A stretch of DNA of 64,000 bases. Origin: Plantago major (taxonomy: Eukaryota > Streptophyta > Magnoliopsida > Lamiales > Plantaginaceae). The stretch is from NCBI GenBank assembly GCA_026545765.1, contig CM048839.1, positions 52,436,677 through 52,500,676 on the forward strand, read 5' to 3'. Both the position numbers and the translations under genes were made by a program. Each line of letters starts with the position of its first letter. Within the stretch, counting starts at the first letter, position 1. The notes below the pieces were generated by a model. The model searched no databases, had not been told where the DNA came from, and worked only from the letters and a program-made list of their open reading frames with translations. Below are positions 45,886 to 55,548 of the stretch, one piece after another.

Positions 45886-47528
45886 TGTGGTAGGAATATC
45901 TGTTTAGATTTTGATCAGCAACCTAATGACTTATCTTAGCTCAGAAAGGTGAATAGTACTCTTAGTTCACTTGAACACTATAAAAGATGAAACTCACTAA
46001 GTATGATAGTTTAGCAAATCTTGTAAAGGATGTTAGGTCTCGAAATGTAATTTTTATTTTCTGAAGAAGACCAAGAAGTAGGTATCCAGTAGGAAAAGTT
46101 CAACGAATTTGAAGATTTGAAGACTACACAAGATTGCTGAAGACAAGGGTTTTTCAGATACCTATGTCCAGATATCTTGAAGAAACAAGTGTTTCGAAAC
46201 ACACAAGGTGCAAAAGATATCTGAGCATAAAAGGTTTCTGAGACGAGGAAAGTGCCCACAGATATCTACACTCAGATACCTTGGACATAAAATATGCTTT
46301 TGAGAAAGAAACATATTACAACAAGTTGCTTAAACAAGTGGTATCTGGAGCTATGATGATCTCTGGAAAAGAACATGCAAAGTTTCAGAAAACTCTAATT
46401 GTATAAAGATCTCTGATACCATGCATAGTCCATTGGCACTACAGGACAAAATATAGTACAGTGCATTAAATGCACAGACAGAAATGTCTGAACAAAAATG
46501 GTAGCTTCTGAAGAAGAAGACAAACCTGCTACAGTACTATATTCAGATATCAATAGTTTGAATTTGATTTAATCCTAACGGATACTACTCAAACGGCACT
46601 CAAATTCATCTATAAATATCAACACTTAGACTGCTTGAGAACATACCTTAGAACACACTGAACTTCAAGAATACTCACACAAGCGCTCTCAAGCAATCTA
46701 CTTACCTTCAAGCTTTCTGTTACGACCAAAGCTCTTGATTCTAAGTAGCACAAAAGTTCTAAGTGTCCTGATCCTTAACGAGCATTGTTATCTGTGAAAG
46801 AGTTGAACTAAGATTTCATATCTAAGTTTCATTCTCTTGAACACTTACCATAGACTTGGGTCAGTAGAGAACAAGATACCATACATTGCAAAGTGTATTA
46901 AGTATACTTGATTCACAGAGCTATCTGAATAACTGAACAAGTTATTAAAGAAGCTCACCTGACAAACAAACCTAAAATCAACACCATATACGGCGTGGAG
47001 TACAGGAAGTACTTAGTTTGAGAAACTAAGGAATAACTCCAATGTTGCTGAGCACAGGAAGTACTTAGCTTGGGAAGCTAAGGAATAGCTCAAAAAGGTT
47101 TCTGAGTACAGGAAGTACTTGGCTGTGGCAGCCGGGGAATAACTCAGGGGGAACACTGGTTGGGAACCTAGTGCTTTTAGGAATCTAAGAAAAGATATCT
47201 GTAAGGTTACCTCATTTATCTTAGTGGATTCTAGGTCTGAGAAAGACCGGAGTGGATTAGTTGAAGGATTACGCCACCTTCAGATACCACTATAAAAAGA
47301 CGTGTTATTTACTTTCTGCAGTATATTACTTGTTTTACTTATATTGTAAAGTACTTACACTTATCTTGCTGAACACGTGCACTTATCTCAGAAGTCTTTT
47401 GCTCTCTGAAATTAAGTATCAGATATCTTTACAGATATCTGAGAAACTGTGCTTATCGACAAAAGTTTTAAAAAGACTATTCACCCCCCCCCCTCTAGTC
47501 TTTTACTTTGACGTTATCTGGACCAACA
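45886..47528 (+). repeat. LTR_C: 5' LTR of E2 (subfamily 2)
   Basis: About 1643 bp, ending GACCAACA at 47528. The start is irregular: TGTGGTAGGAAT instead of TGTTAGGAAT, as if the terminus was lost and filled with a few bases. TATAAATA is at 46611-46618. Three 44-nt units lie at 46997-47146. The terminal AAAAGACT / AGTCTTTT stem has a loop with 10 C. AGATATCT palindromes recur many times. Confidence 0.9.
46997..47146 (+). other. Three tandem 44-nt hairpin units in LTR_C
   Basis: Units are 46997-47040 (outer GGAGT/ACTCC, inner TTAGTTT/AAACTAA), 47049-47092 (outer TGAGC/GCTCA, inner TTAGCTT/AAGCTAA) and 47103-47146 (outer TGAGT/ACTCA, inner GGCTG/CAGCC). Arms differ but pairing is kept; the ACAGGAAGTACTT and GGAATA segments between arms are constant. 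Confidence 0.75.
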
Positions 47529-47530
47529 AG

Positions 47531-47540
47531 TGGTATCAGA
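47531..47540 (+). promoter_or_regulatory. E2 primer-binding site (initiator Met tRNA)
   Basis: TGGTATCAGA, two bases after the LTR end, complementary to the 3' end of plant initiator methionine tRNA, the standard primer of Ty1/copia elements. It shows that the preceding LTR is a true 5' LTR. Confidence 0.92.
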
Positions 47541-47646
47541 ACAGGAGGTTCCCAAGCCTTCTGCACTGAACCTAGATCCTAGATAAGTGCCCACTAACTG
47601 CTTTTCACCTACACTTGATTCGTTTGTTTAGTGTGTTTGCTGCAGG

Positions 47647-50162
47647 ATGTCTTTAAGTGACGCCCCTATTCTCAAGCCAGAGAATTATGAGAAACGGAAG
47701 AACAACATGATGCTCCACCTAGAATCCATCATTGACGAAATGATTGAAGTAATAAAGAATGGCCCAATAGTCATTCAACAACTCAAGCAAGTCATAGAGG
47801 TTTCTAATGGTAGAGACAGAGAACAAAGTGATAGGTCTTCATGCATGATGCATCAACCAAAGGGGAGACACGCGGTCAAGTTATTTACGAACCAAAGCCC
47901 AGAGAACTCTGGACATCGGAAGATGCCAAGAGAAATAGATTGGATGGGCAGGCTCGTAATATCATCATACGTTCTACTCCAGAGCACATACAGTGTAAAC
48001 TGTGGGGTGCAAAAACGGCGAAAGTGGCCTGGAAACTGATTGAAGAAATCTGTGCTGGCACCGAAAAAACAAAGGAAAATAAGTTAGAAGTTTTGAAGCT
48101 AAAATTCCAAAATTTCAAACAAGGTCCCACAGAGACTCTTGAAGAACTAGATTTCCGGTTTGCAACACTCATGAGTGACATGGTTGCACTTGGTGAAAGT
48201 AATAGATATACCCAGTCAGAAAAGATTAAAACCATTGTGAGAAGTCTAAATCATAACTGGGAACACACAAAGTTTTTCTACTTTAACCAAGGAATGCCAG
48301 ATATCACTCCTGTGGAACTTTTCTCTCACCTTGCCACTGTTGACTATGAGACAACTCAAAGGGAACAAACAACTGAGAAGTTGCAGAGTGTTTCTCTAGT
48401 TGCTCAAGGAACTTCTGAAAAGAAGAAAGGGAAGGATGTGACTGAGGATGCTGTTGTTGTAAAGCAAATGGGAAAATATGTCAGTCGAGAAATTGAGAGA
48501 AGAAAAGCCAAAGAGAAGCTGAAAAAGCATCTAGGCTCAAACTATCACCAGTACAAAAATATGCAAAGCTCGCTGAACAAGCCGGCTCAGAAAGCATCAA
48601 GTACTGAGGAAGCAGAAATTGGAAATGATATTTGTTTCTATTGTCAAAAACCTGGTCATTTCAAGAAGGATTGTCCTGCCTTCAATAAATTTAAGACAGG
48701 TGACAAGAAAGATAAAAGAATCTTCAAAAGAAGTCAAAGATCTATGTTCACTAAAGAAAGGAAAAAGATTCAACTCCAACTGGATGCTCTAGATATTGAG
48801 TCCGATTCTGAGGATGAGGATTCAGATGATTCCACACTGCCTTCTCCAGAAATATGCGGTGTTTCTCATGAAGTAATTGACTTTGGTCAAAAGAAGAAAG
48901 AAGTGTGTGGAATGGCTGAAGAAATCTTCCCAGATATCTCCAACATTGAACCTTGTCTAATGGCTGATGAGGTAACACATACTTCCTGTTATACTTATGA
49001 AAGTGATGACGAAGGAATCAAAGAACTGGAAAATCTCAGAAAAGAAATTGATCTTTACAAAAGATAATTTCTAACATTCCGAGCTAGAGCCGAAAATTTC
49101 GAAGAAGAAAAGAATTCTCTTGCAAAGGAAAATTCTAAATTAATCAAGATATCTGAGAAAAAGGATGCTGAAAATGCATTTCTCAAGGCTCAGATATCTG
49201 AGACCGAAAAGTCACATAAAGAAGCAATGGCAAATCTTCAAAAGAAATGTGAAGGTCTTCTTTCTGAAAATAAGGAACTCAAAAAGAAAGAACTATCCTT
49301 TCAATCTTATGCCAAAGCTAGTGACACTCTTACTGAAGTATAATCTTATTTAAGAGATCCTTCAGAAAAGAGAGGACTTAATTTGGACACACACAGATAG
49401 TTCCACCACTCTGAATAAGAGTAATGAAGGACTAACATTCGTCAGTGCTCAGCAAGGTGATTCCCAAACAATCTACAGTATCGGTCAGAAAGCTAAGATT
49501 GTTGACAAAGGAAAGGCAGTTGCGACCAAGCCTTTATGGGAAAAACAAGTCCAAAAGAAAAATGTGGGAAATGTCTCTGAAAAGAAACATAACACTGAGA
49601 AGTGCAATCACCCACAGTGCTATGTCTCTCAAAAAGGAAAAATTGAATGAGCTGGCAAATTTTCTTATGTCACGTTTTCTGGAAAGAAAATTGATCATCC
49701 AGAGACTAGCAAAGCTGTTGAGAAGAGATCTCAGACAGCATCAGGTGCTCGGAATGGTATTGGCTATAAACCCATCGGGAAACAACTTGCTCGCGAATAC
49801 AAACAAGAGCAAGAACGATGGTTAAAAGCTAGAATTGCTCACATCAATTATCAGAAGTGGAAGATAAATCAAGCCACTGAAAATCTGAATGCCAGGGCTA
49901 GAAGAAATCTGGCGAGGAAAGCTAAGTTTGCTGAAAAGCAGACTCAGAAAACTGAGAGGTATCTGAAAGCACCAAATGGAGCACTAGGAACACACCAAGG
50001 AAGAAAATAGTTCTTAACAACAATGATACTAATCATTTAACTAAGATTCTTCCTTATGTTCCTGTTAGACAAAAGAATGTTCCTAGGAAATTCATTCAAA
50101 AATGGATTCCTACTGGAAGATTCTTTAATCCAGATGGTTCCATTGTTGGTATGAGAACCTAA
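47647..50162 (+). pseudogene. gag: E2 gag
   Basis: It starts ATG at 47647 and shifts frame near 47800-47850. An open frame of 408 codons (47841-49067) then contains the UBN2-type capsid region (about 47950-48360), a basic linker and an intact CCHC zinc knuckle (CFYCQKPGHFKKDC, near 48633-48680). A CLMADEVT motif typical of Sirevirus gag follows. After a stop at 49067 the coiled-coil extension (LAKENSKLIKISEKKDAE...) continues with several further breaks to a WIPTGRFFNPDGS end and TAA at 50162. Gag would build the particle and package RNA. Compared with E1, the zinc knuckle is intact here. Confidence 0.88.
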
Positions 50163-50186
50163 TCTCCTGTTTCCTGTTTTGTGCAG
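50163..50186 (+). other. gag-pol junction of E2
   Basis: After the TAA stop (50160-50162) comes a pyrimidine tract ending TTTTGTGCAG at 50177-50186. In E2 gag and pol are in the same frame across the stop, unlike E1. This permits stop readthrough, but the acceptor-like AG also permits splicing. Confidence 0.5.
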
Positions 50187-52652
50187 AACACTCTAAAGAC
50201 TAACTCAAAGTGGCATTTTGATAGTGGATGTGGGAAGCACATGACAGGTGACAAAGCAAATCTGATTAACTACAAAAATTGCAATGATGGACCAATTATC
50301 AGGTTTGCTGGAGGAGATGAAAATTCAACCATAGGTTTTGGCAATTTGAAGTTCGGCGCCCTCACAATCTCTGGAGTACTTCATGTAAAGGGATTGAAAT
50401 ATAATCTCCTAAGCATGAGTCAACTAGTAGACAAAGGGTACACTGTCAAGATCAAGTCAAAACTATGTAAAGTGATTGACAATGAGTCAAAGCAGACAGT
50501 CTTGGTTGCAAGGCGTAAAGGAAATCTTTATGTTGCTGATTGGGCATCTGCCACAACCGAAGAATGTCTCATGGTGAGTCAATCTGCCACATCAAGAAAA
50601 TTGGCTATGGCATAAAAGAATGAGTCACTTGAATTTCAAAACTCTGAATAAACTAGCCAAGAAAGAGTTGGTGGTTGGTTTACCCAAAATGGCATATAGA
50701 AAAGAAGGTGTATGCTCAGCTTGCCAAATGGGAAAACAATCCAAAACATCTTTCAAGACTAAAACTAGACATTCCAGTGAAAGGCCACTGCAAATGTTAC
50801 ATATGGATCTATTTGAATCCTCAGTAACTAGTTATGCAGGAAAGAAGTATGGTCTGGTTGTGGTTTATGATTACTCAAGATTCACTTGGGTTGTCTTTCT
50901 CAAACACAAATCTGATGCAAGGGTTGAGATACCTAACTTGCTGAATAAGCTCGAAGTCATGAAAAATGACAAGGTATCAGAATCGTAATGCACCATGGTA
51001 CTGAGTTTGTGAACCAGTACATCAAAGAGTTGTGTACTTGCAAAGGTATACAACATCAACTATCTTCTGTAAGGACACCACAACAAAATGGTGTTGCTGA
51101 AAGAAAGAATAGGACCCTGAAAGAAGCAGCAAGAACAATGCTTACGACATCGAAATAAGTGAAATCTATTGGGTTGAAGTTGTAAACACAGCATGCTACA
51201 CTCAAAATAGATGTCTGATTAACAAACACCATGACAAAACTCCGTACGAGCTTTTCATTGGTAGGCCCCCTAGGATCAAACATCTAAGAGTGTTTGGTTG
51301 CAGATGTTTCGTCCTTAACAATGGAAAAGAATACTTGAGAACATTTCAACCAAAGGCAGATGAAGGAGTATTTCTTTGTTATTCTCTAAATAGCAAAGCC
51401 TACAGAATCTACAACAAAAGAACGCAAAAGATCGAAGAATCTATTCATGTAGTATTCTATGAAGGAAATAAGAAAGTACTCTTAAATGATGATCTCTCAG
51501 ATAGGTTCAAATAACTAATGATTAAAGATTCTGAAAAAGGATCCTTAGAAGGATACAATTCTATCATTCAAATAGAGGATGAGTCTGACGATGAAAAGCA
51601 ACCTATGCTTAGTAACAACCAGATGACTCTAAGACATGATGAAGAATTTCCTATGAGAATTCCAGAAATGGAACATGCTACTAAGAACCTTCATCATGAA
51701 AAGGTATCTGAGAATGAGATTGCTGAAATGCAAGATCTATATATCTCTAACACTGAAAAAGTGTCAGATATCCATGACATTAGCCATGTGTCAGATATCC
51801 CAGATACTGCACAAGTATCTCATCAAGATCATATTGATTCACATTCAAATCAAATTGATATTGATCCTACTAGTTCAAAACGCATTATGAAATGGATAAG
51901 AAATCATCCTTCAAAAGATGTGATTGGTCCCATAGACCAAGGAGTTAGAACTAGAAGAGCAATCGCTGAAAATGCAAGTTGTCTCTATGGATGTTTCATC
52001 TCAAAAATTGAACCAAAGACTATAGAAGAAGCATTAAAAGATCAAGACTGGATCTCTGCAATGCAAGAAGAGTTGGATCAATTTGAGAGAAACAAAGTCT
52101 GGAAACTGGTTCCATTTGCTGACGGAATATCTGTAATAGGAACCAAGTGGGTTTTCAAAAACAAAATGAATGAGTCTGGTGAAATAACCAGAAACAAAGC
52201 TAGGTTGGTTGCCAAGGGATTTACCCAGACTGAAGGACTAGATTTTGACGAATCTTATGCTCCAGTTGCAAGATTGGATGCAATAAGACTCTTTCTAGCC
52301 TTTGCAGCTCATAATGACTTTACAGTTTATTAGATGGATGTCAAGAGTGCATTTCTATATGGTGAACTGGCTGAGGAAGTCTATGTTGAGCAACCACCAG
52401 GTTTTGAAGTTTCCTCAGAAAGTAGGATGGTCTATAAGCTTCAGAAAGCTCTGTATGGGCTGAAACAAGCTCCAAGAGAATGGTATGATACATTGGCCAA
52501 ATACCTACTGGAAAATGGTTTCAAGAAATGAGATATTGATAAAACACTCTTCACATTGAACCATGATGGGAAACTACTTTTAGTTCAAGTATATGTTGAT
52601 GACATTATATTTGGATCTAAAGACAAGCAACTTTGTGAAGACTTTGCTGAAC

Positions 52653-52783
52653 TCATGAAATGTAAATTTGAGATGAGCATGATGGGAGAATTGAATTACT
52701 TCCTAGGGCTGCAAGTCAAGCAACTCAATGATGGAATATTCATTAGTCAAACAAAGTATGCAAAGGACATGCTCAACAAGTTC
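52653..52783 (+). repeat. 131-bp RT segment, copy 1 (left of LTR_F)
   Basis: Starts TCATGAAATGTAAATTTGAG and ends CAACAAGTTC. The same 131 bp recurs without indels at 53850-53980, with about three substitutions near its right end. Confidence 0.9.
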
Positions 52784-53849
52784 CCAACCAAATGTTCCCC
52801 TGAGTTATTCCCCAGCTCCTAGAGCTAAGTACTTCCTCTACTCAGATAACCTTAGAGTTATTCCCTGATTTCCCAAATCAAGTACTTCCTCTACTCCACG
52901 CCTTGATGGTGTTGGTTATAAGGTTTGTCAGAGAGGCTTCTCGTATAACTTTTCAGTTATGTTTTCAGAGAGCCTAATAGAACAAGACTACTTAATACAC
53001 TTGTTCAGTGTATGGCAATCGCTCTTCTTGACCCAAGTAATTGATGTCCGCTCGAGAATGAGCTTGTAAAGGGTATCCGATAGTTCAACTCTTTCACGAA
53101 TAACAATCTCTTGTTAAGGTTCGTGACAATTTAGAACTACTAGTGATTCTTCAAGCAAAAGCTTTCGAGAAAGGGGTAGTAGAGTGCTTGAGAGAATACT
53201 TTGCTTGATGTAAGTTTGCAAGTTAGATCGTCTTCTTGGTATTTCTCAAAGATCTAAGTGTGATATTTATAGATGAATTAGAGAGTCGTTGGGATGTTAT
53301 CCGTTAGACACAATTCAAATTCAGTCTATACTTATCTTGAAATGAGTACTCAGAAGACCTTGTCTCATATCTCAGAGAGGACTGTGCTTTAGCGGCTTTT
53401 CTGCCGATGCAATTAATGCACATGTACTATTTCTTGTCCTGTAGTCTTCAACGGATACATTAGCCTTTCTGATGGCTTGCATGCTCCATACTCATGATGC
53501 CTTATGTTCCAGAATCATGTTTCAAAAGTAACTAAATGAACTTAAGAAAGGATTAAGGACATAGTCTTTCCGAGTGAGACTAAACCTTGGTGTCTTCATA
53601 AATCTTGTGCAATCTCCGGTCTTGTAATCTTCAGAAAAGCTCCATTGCTAGGATTGATCTTCATGGTCTTCTTGGAAATAAAAATTACACTCAGAGACCT
53701 ATAATCCTAATACAAGATTTACTAGACTAATCATACTCACTGATTTCCTCTTTTACAATGTTCAAGTGAACCAAGAGTACTTAATCACCTTTCTGGCTAA
53801 GATAAGAACATGTGATGAATGATCAAAATACTAACAGATATTCCTAACA
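52781..53849 (-). repeat. LTR_F: truncated solo LTR inside E2 RT (subfamily 1)
   Basis: On the minus strand it starts with the intact terminus TGTTAGGAATATCTG at 53849 and stops inside the GGTTGGGAACC hairpin near the LTR 3' end. The last ~370 bp and the CCAACA terminus are missing. At the broken end it shares GTTC with the RT sequence. It matches LTR_E (GATCATTCATCACATGTTCTTATC) rather than the LTRs of its host element. It carries two 44-nt units, and the TATA box lies near 53262-53269. Confidence 0.9.
52801..52897 (-). other. Two tandem 44-nt hairpin units in LTR_F
   Basis: Units are 52854-52897 (outer GGAGT/ACTCT, inner GATTT/AAATC) and 52801-52844 (outer TGAGT/ACTCA, inner AGCTC/GAGCT). 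Same arrangement as LTR_E. Confidence 0.65.
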
Positions 53850-53980
53850 TCATGAAATGTAAATTTGAGATGAGCATGATGGGAGAATTGAATTACTTCC
53901 TAGGGCTGCAAGTCAAGCAACTCAATGATGGAATATTCATTAGTCAAACAAAGTATGCAAAAGATATGCTCAATAAGTTC
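53850..53980 (+). repeat. 131-bp RT segment, copy 2 (right of LTR_F)
   Basis: Direct copy of 52653-52783 starting at the very base after the LTR_F terminus; the RT reading continues from this copy to the end of pol. Confidence 0.9.
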
Positions 53981-54738
53981 AATCTAAAGCCTTCTGAAAA
54001 GAATGCTAAGACACCAATGAGCATTGGAACCAAAATGACCTATAGTGAATCTGACAAGAGTGTTGAAGAACACAAGTATAGGAAATTGATTGGGTCTCTA
54101 CTATACCTCACTGCAAGTAGACCTGATATTTAATATGCAGTTGGAGTGTGTGCTAGATTTCAGACAAATCCAATGCAGTCACACTACAACATTGCTATGA
54201 AAATATTAAGGTATGTAAAAGGTACTGTAGAAGTTGGATTGTGGTATCCAAAAGAGAGTGGATTGAGTTTGGTTGGCTATTCAGATGCTGACTATGCTGG
54301 ATCATTGCTTGATAGAAAAAGCACCTCAGGAACTTGTCAATTTCTTGGTGCTAGATTAATATCATGGTTCAGGAACAAAATTCAATTGCCACATCTACCA
54401 CAGAGGCTGAATATATTGCTGTTGGATGTTGTGCTTCGCAGATATTGTGGATACAACAACAACTCAAAGACTATGGACTCAATGAAGAGAAAACTCCCAT
54501 TTTCTGTGACAACACAAGTGCCATTGCCATAACTCAGAATCCTAAGTTTCATGCAAGAACAAAGCACATTGATGTTAGACACCACTTCATCAGAGACCAT
54601 GTTGAAAAAGGCAATATAGAGATACTCAAGATTGGCACTGAAGACCAACTTGCAGATATCTTCACTAAGCCACTACAAGAAAATAGATTCTTAGCCTTAA
54701 GACACAGTCTTGGACTAATGGAGCTACCAAAGAACTGA

Positions 54739-55548
54739 AAAAGTTCAGAAAAGAGATATCAGAAGAAGATATCAAAGAACATAGAAGAGGAATCTGGAAC
54801 GGGTATCCAGAGAAGAGGAATATGGAACAGGTATCCAGAGAAGAGGAATCTGGAACGGGTATTCAGAAACTAAAGGCTAAAGGGTAAAACGGCTGTTCAA
54901 AGATTTCTGAGACGGGTATTCAGATATCTGGATCACTCAGTGAGGGGGAACACAAAAGAGAATAGTACAACTGTCTGCAGTCAACTACTCTCTTGAAATT
55001 TGCATTATTGCTATCTTTGTGTAAAACTTGGACAAATACTAAGTGTGAGATAAATTCAGATGCAAACAGTGTTCTTGGTCATACAGAAACGTGATTCAGA
55101 AAGCTAATAGCCAAAATTCATTAAATGGGCACAATTACATTTGTTGATTGTGATCATTGCTGAAGAAGCAATGGTGACCTTTGATGAATTGGACGATTGA
55201 TCTTTACGGCAGAGATTAACTCTCAGTAAATAGTGGACTGTTAAAATTCCGACAGGGCCCACTATGCATTTAATGCCGAACAAGCTTTTACTCACGCCTG
55301 CCTGCAATTCATAGATACTTACACACAAAATTAATTTGTATGTATATGTTTGTGGAGATTACATTGCTATATATATGGGATTTTGGCAAAAGAAATTACT
55401 TTCGCCTAATCCAACATACAAACTTGCACAAGAATAGCAAAAACTTTTCTTCAACCTCTGCAATTCGCTGATAGTTTTTCTGCAAAAAATCACTAATCTC
55501 TCACCCAAATCTCTTTCTCGTTTTTCAAAAACCTCACTATTTAAAGAG
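54739..55548 (+). other. E2 pol-to-third-gene spacer
   Basis: About 810 bases with no gene. The first part has three close repeats of a GAGAAGAGGAATCTGGAACGG-type unit (about 54785-54865). The second part is the conserved promoter and leader region shared with E1, E3 and E4. Confidence 0.6.
55368..55376 (+). promoter_or_regulatory. Internal TATA box of the E2 third gene
   Basis: TATATATAT followed by GGGATTTTGGCAAAAGA, 181 bp upstream of the ATG at 55549. Same flanks as in E1, E3 and E4. Confidence 0.6.

Larger units (their letters stand above)
50187..54738 (+). pseudogene. pol: E2 pol, interrupted by an LTR fragment
   Basis: Protease: WHFDSGCGKHMTGD near 50211-50250. GAG-pre-integrase zinc region: MSHLNFKTL...CSACQMGKQ, 50620-50745. 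Integrase core: MDLFE near 50800 and TPQQNGVAERKNRT near 51077-51115; the middle catalytic Asp is missing (MHHGTEF near 50990). RT spans about 52030-54130, with a Gln-to-stop change at 52330, a stop near 52529, and YVDD near 52594. LTR_F (52781-53849) splits RT and a 131-bp piece is duplicated on its two sides. RNase H runs 54150-54738 with a frameshift near 54370 and a TAA at 54131-54133 upstream. A family-typical but clearly non-functional pol. Confidence 0.9.

Noticed and set aside
46011..46259. 82-codon minus-strand frame found in both E2 LTRs (also 61627-61875)
   Set aside because: Its conservation is explained by the two LTRs being copies of each other; no counterpart is evident in the other LTRs.
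52653..53980. 131-bp direct repeat as a target-site duplication
   Set aside because: Copia integrases make 5-bp duplications; the length and the truncated LTR point to repair instead.
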